Positions 20,169-28,909 of a DNA stretch of 64,000 bases are shown here, one piece after another; positions within the stretch are counted from its first letter, which is position 1; each line of letters starts with the position of its first letter. A model generated the notes under the pieces. It worked only from the letters and a program-made list of their open reading frames with translations, was not told the origin of the DNA and ran no database searches. The position numbers and the translations under genes were made by a program. Source of the DNA: Streptomyces glaucescens (GTDB lineage: Bacteria > Actinomycetota > Actinomycetes > Streptomycetales > Streptomycetaceae). The stretch is taken from contig NZ_CP009438.1 of NCBI RefSeq assembly GCF_000761215.1, positions 2,623,501 through 2,687,500 on the forward strand. The letters run 5' to 3'.

Positions 20169-21472
20169 CCGTGACGGCCCCGATGCCCCGGTTCCCCGCC
20201 GGTTTCCTGTGGGGCGTGTCGACCTCGGCCCACCAGATCGAGGGGGCGGCCGACGAACGGGAGCCGTCCGTGTGGGACGCGTTCACCGCCGAGCCGGGGC
20301 GGGTGAAGGACGGCTCGACGGCGGCGGTGGCCTGCGACCACTACCACCGCCACCGTGAGGACGTCGCCCTCCTGGCCGGCCTCGGCGTGGACGCGTACCG
20401 CTTCTCGGTCTCCTGGCCACGCGTGCGGGCTCCGCGGGGCCTGGACTTCTACGACCGCCTCGTCGACGACCTGTGCGCGGCGGGCGTCCGCCCGGTCCCC
20501 ACCCTCTTCCACTGGGACCTGCCGCTCGGCCTGGACTGGCTGGAGCGGGACACGGCCGCCCGGTTCGCCGACCACGTCGGCGTCGTCGCCGAGCGGCTCG
20601 GTGACCGGGTCGGCACCTGGATCACCCTCAACGAGCCCGCCGAGCACACCCTGCTGGGGCACGCCCTCGGCGTCCACGCGCCGGGCAGGCGGCTGCTGTT
20701 CGACGCGCTGCCGGCCGCCCACCACCAGCTGCTCGCCCACGGGCTCGCGGTCGGCGCCCTGCGCGCGGCCGGCGCCCGCGACATCGGGATCGCCAACTCG
20801 CACGGTCCCACCTGGCCCGCGTCCGAGGACCCCGCGGACATGGCGGCGGCGGACTTCTACGACATCCTGCTGAACCGGCTGTTCGCGGAGCCGGTCCTGC
20901 TCGGCGCGTACCCGGCGGGACTGGGCGAGCTGATGCCGGGCGACGTGGCGGCCGACCTGGAGGTGATCGCCGAGCCGGTCGACTGGTACGGCGTCAACTA
21001 CTACGCGCCGACCAAGGTGGGTGCCCCGCGGGACACCGGGACCGACGTCGGCGGCGTCCGGATGCCCGCCGAACTGCCCTTCTCGGTCCGGGAAATCGAG
21101 GACCGGCCGCGGACGGACTTCGGCTGGCCCGTGGTCCCGGAGGGGCTGACCGAACTGCTGACCGGCTTCCGCGACCGCTACGGCGACCGGCTCCCCCCGG
21201 TGATCATCACCGAGAACGGCTGCTCGTACGACGGCCTCGACGACCGGGACCGGATCGGCTACCTGGACGGCCACATCCGGGCCCTGCACGAGGCGATGAC
21301 GGCGGGCGTGGACGTGCGCGGCTACTTCGTGTGGTCCCTGCTGGACAACTTCGAGTGGGCGGAGGGGTACGCCCGCCGCTTCGGCCTCGTCCACGTGGAC
21401 TACGCGACCCTGGCCCGCACCCCGAAGGCGTCGTACCACTGGTTCCGGGAGGTGCTGCGGGCGCAGCGCTGA
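20165..21472 (+). CDS. GH1 beta-glucosidase
   Basis: This 435-residue intracellular glycoside hydrolase of family 1 is a retaining enzyme. The acid/base Glu is in WITLNEPAEHT and the nucleophile Glu in VIITENGCSYDGLDD; the N-terminus FPAGFLWGVSTSAHQIEGA is the family signature. It likely splits short beta-glucosides such as cellobiose. GTG 20165 overlaps the inhibitor gene's stop, implying co-translation with the M4 protease and its inhibitor; the functional link is obscure. GTG 20171 is an alternative start. Confidence 0.92.
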   Translation: MTVTAPMPRFPAGFLWGVSTSAHQIEGAADEREPSVWDAFTAEPGRVKDGSTAAVACDHYHRHREDVALLAGLGVDAYRFSVSWPRVRAPRGLDFYDRLVDDLCAAGVRPVPTLFHWDLPLGLDWLERDTAARFADHVGVVAERLGDRVGTWITLNEPAEHTLLGHALGVHAPGRRLLFDALPAAHHQLLAHGLAVGALRAAGARDIGIANSHGPTWPASEDPADMAAADFYDILLNRLFAEPVLLGAYPAGLGELMPGDVAADLEVIAEPVDWYGVNYYAPTKVGAPRDTGTDVGGVRMPAELPFSVREIEDRPRTDFGWPVVPEGLTELLTGFRDRYGDRLPPVIITENGCSYDGLDDRDRIGYLDGHIRALHEAMTAGVDVRGYFVWSLLDNFEWAEGYARRFGLVHVDYATLARTPKASYHWFREVLRAQR

Positions 21473-21524
21473 CGGGAGCCGTCCGACGGGAACAATCGTG
21501 CAAATCTCAACGAAACCGGCCGAG

Positions 21525-21553
21525 TTGCGGCCGACAGGCGGGAATCATAGATT
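21525..21553 (+). promoter_or_regulatory. Candidate promoter of the S8 protease gene
   Basis: TTGCGG (21525-21530), a 17-base spacer and TAGATT (21548-21553) form a vegetative-type promoter about 150 bases upstream of the protease start. The 227-base gap after the GH1 gene therefore probably separates two transcription units. Confidence 0.5.
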
Positions 21554-21699
21554 CGTGGTAAACGCCGATTCCGAGGAGAAATGCACCGAGCGGCCCGGTC
21601 CGCACCCGCCGGGACGCACAGGGGGGCTGCCGGAACCGTCCGGCCCGCCGTCGCGATGCACCGGCACGGCCGCCGGCGGGTCGAGAGGAAGGCCGACCC

Positions 21700-23124
21700 A
21701 TGGCCAAGATCAAAGTGCTGCTCGAGATCGAACCGCCCCACGCCGAGCAACCCGAAGGCTTCGGTGCCTTCCGGGAGGCCGTCGCATCCGGGACATCGGC
21801 GTTCGACCAGGCCCTCCCCGGGCTCGACCTGGTGGCCGGGCTGGGCGTGGAGCCGGACGAGAGGTTCGTGCCCGTCCCCATGTTCAGCGCACCCCGGCAA
21901 GGAGAGGGCGGGCCCCAGGAGCCGCTCGGCGCCCTGCTGGAGTTCGCGGTCCCGGAGACCAACCCGGACATCGCACCGACCTCGGTGGTCCTCCCCGTGG
22001 AAGTCGCCCCCACCAGGCTGGCGGAGCTGCGGGAGCGCGACGGTGTCGTCGTATGGCCGAGCTCCCCGCTCCACCTGTACGCGGAGGACGAGCGAGGGCC
22101 GGGCGCGGACGTCCAGGCACAGGCGTTCGACCTCGCCCGCTCGGTCACCGGCCTCGACTGCCGGCCGTTCCGGCAGGGGGTCTCCATCGACACCGTCCGG
22201 GCCCTGCTGGGCGTCACCCGGCCGTGGCAGGACGGCTTCCGCGGGCAGAACATCGTCGTCGGCATCCTCGACGAGGGCGTGAACGGACAGGTCTACCCGG
22301 TCTCCGGCGGCTTCACCAGTCCCGGAGCCGCCCTCCAGCCGGGGGCCGCCCCGATCACCAGCCACGGCTCGATGTGCGCCGCGGACATCCTCGTCGCCGC
22401 GCCCGCGGCGCGGCTGTACGACTACCCCTTCCTCGGGCACCCCGACTCCGGTGAGGCGCTGACCATGTTCCAGGCGGTGCTGGAGCACCGCAGGCTCGAC
22501 GGCACGCCGCACCTGACCAACAACAGCTACGGGTTCACCGGCGTCCCGCGCCGCGACCAGGTGCCCGGGCACGAGATCTGGGACCTCGACCACCCGCTCC
22601 ACCGCAAGGTGCGCGAGGTGGTGGCGTCCGGCGCGGCGGCGTTCTTCGCGGCGGGCAACTGCGGCGCGCAGTGCCCGAGCGGCAACTGCCACCGCAGCGG
22701 CATCGGCCCCGGACGCTCCGTCCACGCGTCCAACAGCCTCGCGGAGGTCATCACCGTCGCCGCGGTCAACAGCCGCGGGGAGCGCGTCGGTTACTCCTCG
22801 CAAGGACCCGGGATGTTCGAGGAGAAGAAGCCCGACCTCGCCTGCTACACGCACTTCTTCGGGAACTTCGGCCCGGGCCGCCCCGGCGGGGAGCCGGCGC
22901 CCCCGAGGTCGCCCTTCGACAACGGGACCTCGGCGGCCACACCGGTCGCGGCAGGCGTCGCGGCGCTGCTGCTGTCCGCGTTCCCCGAGCTGACCCCGGA
23001 AGGGCTGCGCGAGGCTCTGCTGGCCGGGCTGGTCAACCCGACGGGCAAGGTCTGGGACGCCGGCTACGGGCGTGGCATCGTGAACGCGGCGGCTTCGTAC
23101 TCGTTCCTGCTGCGGAAGACCTGA
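21700..23124 (+). CDS. Intracellular S8 (subtilisin-like) serine protease
   Basis: This 474-residue subtilase has a complete triad: Asp191 (VVGILDEGVNG), His222 (ITSHGSMCAAD) and Ser411 (NGTSAATPVAAGV); the oxyanion Asn is in FAAGNCG. There is no signal peptide. Residues 1-170 form an N-terminal region unlike a typical I9 propeptide. The Asp motif is DEG rather than the usual [16 protein letters not shown] precedes the ATG. The next gene, 47 bases on, encodes a small protein of I9-like predicted fold that may act as a separate inhibitor. Confidence 0.88.
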   Translation: MAKIKVLLEIEPPHAEQPEGFGAFREAVASGTSAFDQALPGLDLVAGLGVEPDERFVPVPMFSAPRQGEGGPQEPLGALLEFAVPETNPDIAPTSVVLPVEVAPTRLAELRERDGVVVWPSSPLHLYAEDERGPGADVQAQAFDLARSVTGLDCRPFRQGVSIDTVRALLGVTRPWQDGFRGQNIVVGILDEGVNGQVYPVSGGFTSPGAALQPGAAPITSHGSMCAADILVAAPAARLYDYPFLGHPDSGEALTMFQAVLEHRRLDGTPHLTNNSYGFTGVPRRDQVPGHEIWDLDHPLHRKVREVVASGAAAFFAAGNCGAQCPSGNCHRSGIGPGRSVHASNSLAEVITVAAVNSRGERVGYSSQGPGMFEEKKPDLACYTHFFGNFGPGRPGGEPAPPRSPFDNGTSAATPVAAGVAALLLSAFPELTPEGLREALLAGLVNPTGKVWDAGYGRGIVNAAASYSFLLRKT

Positions 23125-23171
23125 GCGCACCGGCTCGGCACCCCGCGGCCCGGCGGCCCGGGAGGGCGTGG

Positions 23172-23393
23172 ATGAAATGGCTCCTGACCGTTCCGGCCGA
23201 CACCGACCTCGGCGGCCTGGCGGCCAGGCTGTCCACCGTCGGCGTCACCCTGCTGGACGTCGCCCCGGTGCCGCTGGGCGACGACGAGGTGGTGGTGCAG
23301 GGCGAAGGTCCGGCCGACCTGGCCGCACGGGTCGCGGACCTGGGGCTGCCGGTCAGGGTGAACCCCGGCTCGGAGTTCGACCTGGGGTTCTGA
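23172..23393 (+). CDS. Small protein of predicted ferredoxin-like (I9-like) fold after S8 protease
   Basis: This 73-residue protein starts MKWLLTVPADTDLGGLAARL and reads as strand-helix-strand-strand-helix-strand: KWLLTVP, DLGGLAARLSTVG, VTLLDVAP, DEVVVQGEG, PADLAARVADLG, LPVRVNP. This is the order of subtilisin propeptide/I9 inhibitor domains. GGAGGG precedes the ATG. It directly follows the S8 protease gene, which lacks its own I9 domain. A trans-acting inhibitor or folding chaperone is an inference from fold and location; sequence identity to I9 is not obvious by eye. Confidence 0.65.
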   Translation: MKWLLTVPADTDLGGLAARLSTVGVTLLDVAPVPLGDDEVVVQGEGPADLAARVADLGLPVRVNPGSEFDLGF

Positions 23394-23419
23394 GGCGCGG
23401 TCCCGGCAGTCGCCGGGGT

Positions 23420-24373
23420 TCAGAAGCCCAGCTTGCGCAGCTGCTTCGGGTCGCGCTGCCAGTCCTTCGCGACCTTCACGTGCAGGTCGAGGAAGACCGG
23501 CGTGCCGAGCAGGGCCTCGATCTGCTTGCGGGACTTGATGCCGACCTCCTTCAGGCGCTTGCCCTTGGGGCCGATGATGATGCCCTTCTGGCTGGGGCGC
23601 TCGATGTAGACGTTGGCGTGGATGTCCAGCAGGGGCTTGTCGGCGGGGCGGTCCTCGCGGGGCAGCATCTCCTCGACGACCACCGCGATGGAGTGCGGCA
23701 GCTCGTCGCGGACGCCCTCCAGGGCCGCCTCGCGGATCAGCTCCGCGATCATGACCTGCTCGGGCTCGTCGGTGAGGTCGCCCTCGGGGTAGAGGGCGGG
23801 GCCCTCGGGCAGCAGCGGGATCAGGAGGTCGGCCAGCAGGTCGACCTGCTTGTTCGCGGTCGCCGACACAGGGACGATCTGCGCCCACTCGATGCCCAGC
23901 TCCTTGCCGAGCTGGTCGACGGCGATCAGCTGCTCGGCGAGGGCCTTGGAGTCGACGAGGTCCGTCTTGGTGACGATGGCGACCTTCGGGGACTTCCTGA
24001 TCCCCGCCAGCTCCTTCGCGATGAAGCGGTCACCGGGGCCGATCTTCTCGTTCGCCGGCAGGCAGAAACCGATGACGTCGACCTCGGCCCAGGTGGTGCG
24101 GACGACGTCGTTCAGCCGTTCGCCCAGCAGCGTGCGCGGCTTGTGGAGACCGGGGGTGTCCACCAGGATGAGCTGGGCGTCCGGGCGGTGCACGATGCCC
24201 CGTACGGTGTGCCGGGTCGTCTGCGGCTGGTTGGCGGTGATCGCCACCTTCTGCCCGACCAGAGCGTTCGTGAGGGTGGACTTGCCCGCGTTGGGGCGCC
24301 CCACGAAGCACGCGAAACCGGCCCGGTGGACTTCTTCGGCCGGCTGTTCGGATGACTGGCTGCGAACGCTCAT
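23420..24373 (-). CDS. era: GTPase Era
   Basis: This 317-residue GTPase matures the 30S subunit by binding 16S rRNA near its 3' end. G1 GRPNAGKSTL, G2 region QTTRHTVRG, G3 DTPGLHKP and G4 TKTDLVD are all present, followed by a C-terminal KH domain (GIIIGPKGKRLKEVGIKSRK). The ATG at 24373 gives the usual Streptomyces length; the frame continues to 24490. Codirectional with the cda-like gene, 196 bases upstream. Confidence 0.95.
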   Translation of the reverse strand: MSVRSQSSEQPAEEVHRAGFACFVGRPNAGKSTLTNALVGQKVAITANQPQTTRHTVRGIVHRPDAQLILVDTPGLHKPRTLLGERLNDVVRTTWAEVDVIGFCLPANEKIGPGDRFIAKELAGIRKSPKVAIVTKTDLVDSKALAEQLIAVDQLGKELGIEWAQIVPVSATANKQVDLLADLLIPLLPEGPALYPEGDLTDEPEQVMIAELIREAALEGVRDELPHSIAVVVEEMLPREDRPADKPLLDIHANVYIERPSQKGIIIGPKGKRLKEVGIKSRKQIEALLGTPVFLDLHVKVAKDWQRDPKQLRKLGF

Positions 24374-24569
24374 GGCGCCCATTGTCCCTGATCGCCGGGG
24401 CCCCGCCGCACAACCGCCCGGAGCGCTCCGGTCCCGGCCCCGCGGCGCGCGGCCGGAACCGCCCCCGGTCATGGTGCCGGGGGCGGCCACGGCGGCCCGG
24501 TCACCCGGGCCGCGCCCGGGGCGGAACGCCGCCCGGTACCGTCACCGCCGCCGACCGCCGCCGGCCGGC

Positions 24570-24923
24570 TCAGCCCGCCGTCACCGTCTCCCGGACCGTC
24601 CCGTCCGGACCCGCGACCAGCACCGGAGTCTGCGGGCCGCCCAGGTCCCGCACGGCCGCCCGGTCCGCGTCCGACGCCGTCTCCGCCTCCGTCACGACGG
24701 CCGCCGCCTCCAGCGACTTGGCCCCGGACGCCACCGCCATCGCCACCGCCGTGCGCAGGGCGCTCAGCTTCAGCGAGTCCAGGTCCACGGTCCCGGCGAC
24801 GTACGTGCGGCCCGTCTCGTCGCGTACGGCGGCTCCCTCGGGCACGCCGTTGCGGGCCCGCGCGGAACGGGCCAGGGTGACGATCTTGCGGTCCTCGGGG
24901 TCGAGCGCGCTGGTGTCGGTCAT
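24570..24923 (-). CDS. Cytidine deaminase-like protein lacking catalytic residues
   Basis: This 117-residue protein shows the cytidine deaminase layout (KIVTLARSARARNGVPEGAAVRDETGRTYVAGTVDL) but where active enzymes have a C/HAE motif it reads LKLSALRTAVAMAV, and no PCxxC is present. It cannot bind catalytic zinc in the usual way. Homologues beside era in actinobacteria are often labelled cytidine deaminase. It is probably a degenerate fold with a structural or regulatory role. Confidence 0.72.
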   Translation of the reverse strand: MTDTSALDPEDRKIVTLARSARARNGVPEGAAVRDETGRTYVAGTVDLDSLKLSALRTAVAMAVASGAKSLEAAAVVTEAETASDADRAAVRDLGGPQTPVLVAGPDGTVRETVTAG

Positions 24924-24951
24924 GGCTCGAGGATACGTACGCGCGAGACGG

Positions 24952-25827
24952 TCACCCCGCCACGGGGTACATCGCCCCCCGCCGGCCCTCCGGCGAGGCC
25001 AGCCACTCCAGCTTGGCGGCGGTGTTCGCCTCGTCCAGCGGGGTGTGCAGCACGATGGTCAGATCGGGGCGGGCCGGGACCTTCATCGCCGTCGACTCCA
25101 CGACGAGCAGACCGGCCAGCGGGTGGTCCAGCTCCTTGCGGATCTGCCCGGCGTCCTCGATGTCCCGCTCCTCCCACAGCCGGGTGAACTCGGGGCTGGA
25201 CTCCTTGACCCGCGCCAGCACCTCCTGGAACCCCTCGTCGTCGGGGCAGGCCGAGCAGGCGGCCCGGAACTGGGCGACGACCGTGCGCGCGTTGCGCTCC
25301 CAGTTCCGGGCGCGGGATCGGTACATGGGGTCGGTGAAGTAGTCGACGACGCAGTTCTGCGTCTGGCCGGGGCGCATGCCGAGCACCGTGGCGGCGGCGT
25401 CGTTGTACATCACGCAGTTGTAGTACATGTCCATGATGTGCGCCGGATACGGCATCCAGGTGTCGATCAGCCGCCGCAGCCCGTCGCACCGGTCCCGCTT
25501 CTCGGGGGCGACTTCGGGCGCGGGCGGGTTGAGGCCGGCGAGCACGTACAGGTGCCGGCGTTCGGCGTTGCTCAGCCGCAGCACCCGGGCGACCGCGTCC
25601 AGGACCTGCGGCGAGACGGAGATGTCCCGGCCCTGCTCCAGCCACTGGTACCAGGAGGCGCCCACGCCGGCGAGCACGGCGACCTCCTCCCGCCGCAGCC
25701 CGGGCGTACGGCGCCGCGCGCCGCCGTCCGGCAGGCCCGCCTCGGCCGGGCTCACCCGGGCCCGCCGGCTCATCAGGAACTCGCGCAGCTCACGCCGCCG
25801 ATGCCTGTTCAACGCGTCCACCGACAC
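24952..25827 (-). CDS. XRE-family regulator with MmyB-like ligand-binding domain
   Basis: This roughly 291-residue regulator has an N-terminal HTH (RTPGLRREEVAVLAGVGASWYQWLEQGRD) and a C-terminal MmyB-like domain starting near RLIDTWMPYPAHIMDMYYN, which in relatives binds fatty-acid-like ligands. The frame is open to an ATG at 25887, but the GTG at 25827 behind GAGGGGG leaves room for divergent promoters and keeps the palindrome at 25861-25877 non-coding, so it is preferred. It probably controls the divergent MFS gene. Confidence 0.88.
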   Translation of the reverse strand: MSVDALNRHRRRELREFLMSRRARVSPAEAGLPDGGARRRTPGLRREEVAVLAGVGASWYQWLEQGRDISVSPQVLDAVARVLRLSNAERRHLYVLAGLNPPAPEVAPEKRDRCDGLRRLIDTWMPYPAHIMDMYYNCVMYNDAAATVLGMRPGQTQNCVVDYFTDPMYRSRARNWERNARTVVAQFRAACSACPDDEGFQEVLARVKESSPEFTRLWEERDIEDAGQIRKELDHPLAGLLVVESTAMKVPARPDLTIVLHTPLDEANTAAKLEWLASPEGRRGAMYPVAG

Positions 25828-25860
25828 GTACGGATCCCCCTCGTCCCCCTGGTCGTTGGC

Positions 25861-25877
25861 TGGTGGTGCCACCACCA
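25861..25877. promoter_or_regulatory. 17-bp perfect palindrome, candidate operator
   Basis: TGGTGGTGCCACCACCA has perfect 8-base arms around one central base. It lies in the short gap between the divergent XRE regulator and MFS exporter genes, where an operator for the XRE protein is expected. Confidence 0.6.
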
Positions 25878-25922
25878 CCATAAGCACCGACTCCCCAGCG
25901 GTATTCCGATCACCGCAGGCTC

Positions 25923-27389
25923 ATGCACATGGCGATCGACACCACACCGTCCCCCAGCCCCTCCACCACCCCGCCCGCCGGCCCCGCGCCCGGCCGTCCC
26001 CGGCTGTCGGCGCGCGACAGACTCGTCCTCTTCGTGCTCTGCGCGGCCCAGTTCATGGTCGCGCTCGACTTCTCGGTGCTGAACGTGGCCCTGCCGGTGC
26101 TCGGCACCGACCTGGGCATGAGCCCGTCCGCCCTCCAGTGGGCGGTGACCGCGTTCGCGCTGCCGTCCGGCGGCTTCCTGCTGCTGTTCGGCCGGATCGG
26201 CGACCTGTACGGCCGCAGGAAGCTGTTCCTCACCGGCCTCGCCCTGTTCGCCGCGGCCTCCGTGCTCGCCACCGTCGCCTGGGACCCGGCGTCCTTCCTG
26301 GCCGGGCGGGCGCTGCAGGGACTCGGCGCGGCGATGATCGTGCCGACCGGCATGTCCCTGCTGACCACCACCTTCGCGGAGGGCCCGGCCCGCGACCGCG
26401 CGCTCGGCATCTCCGGCACCCTGCTGTCGCTGGGCTTCACCATCGGCATGGTGGCGGGCGGCGTGCTGACCGACCTGCTCGGCTGGCGCTCCACGATGGG
26501 CCTGCTCGCCCTGTGCGCCGTCGTCGTCCTGCCCCTGGCTCCCGCCCTGCTGCCGGAGTCGCGCACCCCGGAGCGGACGCGTCTCGACGTGCCCGGCGCG
26601 GTCACCGTCACCGGCGGTCTGCTCGCCCTCATCTACGCCCTGACCACGGCCGCCGAGCACGGCTTCGGCGGCGCGGACGTCCTGGTGAGCCTGGCCGCGG
26701 GGCTGGTCCTGCTCACCGCGTTCGTCGTGGTCGAGTCCCGCGCCGACGCCCCGCTGGTCTCCCTGCCCATGTTGCGCCGCCGCACCGTCGCCTGGGGGAA
26801 CCTGGGCGGCCTGGTCACCTTCTCCATGATGTCGACGGTCGTCTTCGTGCTGACCCTGTACCTCCAGGAGGTCCTGCGGCTGTCCGCCTTCGAGACCGGG
26901 CTGGTCTTCGGTGTGCAGGGCGTGCTGTCGGTGGTGGCGGGCTCGTACAGCCCGAAGGTGATCGCCCGCCTCGGCGCCCGCCGCACCCTGGCCGTCTCGC
27001 TGGCCGGTCAGGGCGTACTGACCGGCGCGCTGCTCGGCCTGGGGGACGGCGGCTGGTCCGTGTGGCTCGCCACGGCCGCCGTGTCCCTGGCCAGCATGTG
27101 CCACCTGGGCGCGATCATCTCCTACGGCCTGACCGTGACCTCCGGCGTCCCCGACCGGGAGCAGGGCCTGGCCACCGGACTGGTCACCTCCACCCAGCAA
27201 GTCGGCATCACGGTCGGCATCCCGCTGCTGGGCGTGCTCGCCACGACCACGGACGACCTGCTGGCCGGGGTGCGCACGGTGATCGCGCTGGACGCGGGGA
27301 TCGTGCTGGTGGCGGCGGTGCTGACGGGGCTGGGGCTGCGCACGGCCGCCCGCAGGACAGGGCCGGCGGGCGGATCTACAGTGGAATAG
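25923..27389 (+). CDS. MFS drug exporter (DHA2, EmrB/QacA type)
   Basis: This 488-residue transporter has about 14 hydrophobic segments. Motif A-like GRIGDLYGRRKLFLTGLALF after TM2 and the DHA2 start FMVALDFSVLNVALPVLG are present. The N-terminus is a short Ser/Pro/Thr-rich cytoplasmic tail. Starts at ATG 25923 or 25929. Probably proton-driven efflux of small toxic compounds, controlled by the divergent XRE regulator. No biosynthetic genes are adjacent to hint at a substrate. Confidence 0.9.
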   Translation: MHMAIDTTPSPSPSTTPPAGPAPGRPRLSARDRLVLFVLCAAQFMVALDFSVLNVALPVLGTDLGMSPSALQWAVTAFALPSGGFLLLFGRIGDLYGRRKLFLTGLALFAAASVLATVAWDPASFLAGRALQGLGAAMIVPTGMSLLTTTFAEGPARDRALGISGTLLSLGFTIGMVAGGVLTDLLGWRSTMGLLALCAVVVLPLAPALLPESRTPERTRLDVPGAVTVTGGLLALIYALTTAAEHGFGGADVLVSLAAGLVLLTAFVVVESRADAPLVSLPMLRRRTVAWGNLGGLVTFSMMSTVVFVLTLYLQEVLRLSAFETGLVFGVQGVLSVVAGSYSPKVIARLGARRTLAVSLAGQGVLTGALLGLGDGGWSVWLATAAVSLASMCHLGAIISYGLTVTSGVPDREQGLATGLVTSTQQVGITVGIPLLGVLATTTDDLLAGVRTVIALDAGIVLVAAVLTGLGLRTAARRTGPAGGSTVE

Positions 27390-27415
27390 GCAGCGCATGC
27401 GAAGGACGGCGTCTG

Positions 27416-28495
27416 ATGAGTGTGCAAGCGAAATCCGCTGCGGCGTGCGCCTCGGTTCTCCTGCTGGCCCTGGGCACCACCTCCGCCCACAGCCTGCCGG
27501 CTGACGATCCGTCACCGCAGGAACTCTTCGAGAAGGCGGCTCCGGCCACGGTGCACATCCTGGGGGAGGACGGCAGCGGCACCGGATTCGTCTATGACGC
27601 CGACGAAGGGCTCATCGTCACCAACGCCCATGTCGTGGACGGCCAGTCGGTACTGAAGGGTGCCGTCGGCGGTGCGGAGCCGGTGCCGGTCAGGCTGCTC
27701 GGGAGCGACCCCTGCGAGGACTTGGCGGTGGTGAAGCTCAACAGCCCGCAGAAGGACCTCAAGGAGCTGGACTTCGGCGACAGCGGTGACGTCAAGGCCG
27801 CCGACACGGTGACCGCCATCGGCTACCCGGTGTCCTTCGCGGACGATCCGGTCTCGGCCAAGCCGGTGTTCACCTCCGGCGCGGTGCAGTCCCCGGGCGT
27901 CGCGGCCGACCCGGACCCCTACTACCTGCCGCACTACCCGCAGACGATCCAGCACTCCGCCACGCTCAACCCCGGCAACTCCGGCGGTCCGCTCCTCGAC
28001 ACCAAGGGCAAGGTGGTCGGCGTCAACACCCTCGGCAACACCGAGGCGCAGGGGCAGTTCTACTCGATCACCAGCGACCACGCGCGGAGCCTCCTCGACG
28101 GGCTGGCCGCGGGCGACATGAAGAACTCCCCCGGCTGGGCGGTCGACTCCCTGGAGGATCCGGCCCTCAGCGACTTCTTCCAGGACCCGCAGGACCAGCG
28201 GGACGTGGCCGACGTCCAGGAGCGGCTGGCCGGGGACGGGGTGCAGGGCCTGTTCGTCCTCAGCACCGCGAGCAACTCACCCGCCGAGCAGGCCAACCTC
28301 TTCGCGGGCGACGTGATCACCACGATCAAGGACACGCCCGTGACGTCGGTGAGCGACATGTGCGACGTGCTGCAGTCGTCGGCGGCCGGGGAGAAGCTGC
28401 GGATCGAGGGCGTCTACGCGGTCGACGACCCGGAGCAGCAGGGCGACCAGTTCGGCGAGACGTGGCAGACCGATCTGCAGCTCCCCGGCCCCTGA
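27416..28495 (+). CDS. Secreted S1-type serine protease with PDZ domain (HtrA-like)
   Basis: This 359-residue trypsin-fold protease has a signal peptide at residues 1 to about 26 (AACASVLLLALGTTSAHS). The catalytic triad is His in VTNAHVVDG, Asp in EDLAVVKL and Ser in NPGNSGGPLL. A C-terminal PDZ-like region follows (SPAEQANLFAGDVITTIKDTPVTS). The domain pattern resembles HtrA/DegP-type quality-control proteases, but without a membrane anchor. ATG 27416 has GAAGGA upstream. It follows the MFS gene by 26 bases, so co-transcription is likely. Confidence 0.88.
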   Translation: MSVQAKSAAACASVLLLALGTTSAHSLPADDPSPQELFEKAAPATVHILGEDGSGTGFVYDADEGLIVTNAHVVDGQSVLKGAVGGAEPVPVRLLGSDPCEDLAVVKLNSPQKDLKELDFGDSGDVKAADTVTAIGYPVSFADDPVSAKPVFTSGAVQSPGVAADPDPYYLPHYPQTIQHSATLNPGNSGGPLLDTKGKVVGVNTLGNTEAQGQFYSITSDHARSLLDGLAAGDMKNSPGWAVDSLEDPALSDFFQDPQDQRDVADVQERLAGDGVQGLFVLSTASNSPAEQANLFAGDVITTIKDTPVTSVSDMCDVLQSSAAGEKLRIEGVYAVDDPEQQGDQFGETWQTDLQLPGP

Positions 28496-28549
28496 CACAC
28501 CCCCGGGGACCGGTCAGGGACTCCCCTGGACCGGACCGGGACGCCCCCC

Positions 28550-28909
28550 CTAGGACCGGTCCAGGCGCAGCCGCTCGGCGCGCGGCAGGCCCGCCACGAC
28601 CAGGTCGTACGAGTCCTCGACCAGCTCCCGGACCAGGCGGTCCGGGAGTCCGCCGTCGGCGGTGACCGTGTTCCAGTGGCGCTTGTTCATGTGCCAGCCG
28701 GGGACGATCAGACCCGGGTGGGCGGTGCGCAGCCGGAGGGCGTCGTCCGGGTCGCACTTCAGGTTGACCTTCAGGGGCCGCGCGTCCAGGGCGGTGAGCG
28801 CGAAGAGCTTGCCCCGCACCCTGAAGACCGAGGTCTCGGGGTTGAACGGGAAGTCCTCCACGGCCGCGTTGAAGGACAGGCACAGGGCGCGCAGCTCCTG
28901 GGGGGTCAC
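28550..28909 (-). CDS. MmcQ/YjbR family protein
   Basis: This 119-residue protein of the YjbR (CyaY-like fold) family carries FPFNPETSVFRVRGKLFAL, PLKVNLKCDPDDALRLRTAHPGL and GWHMNKRHWNTV, the typical conserved blocks. The biochemical role is not established. Its GTG overlaps the stop of the CNNM gene upstream (GTGA). Confidence 0.9.
   Translation of the reverse strand: MTPQELRALCLSFNAAVEDFPFNPETSVFRVRGKLFALTALDARPLKVNLKCDPDDALRLRTAHPGLIVPGWHMNKRHWNTVTADGGLPDRLVRELVEDSYDLVVAGLPRAERLRLDRS

Noticed and set aside
21581..22282. Plus-strand frame starting ATG 21581 behind GAGGAGAA
   Set aside because: It is out of frame with the S8 protease, overlaps it for nearly 600 bases, is Arg/Pro-rich and the ribosome site is too close to the ATG.
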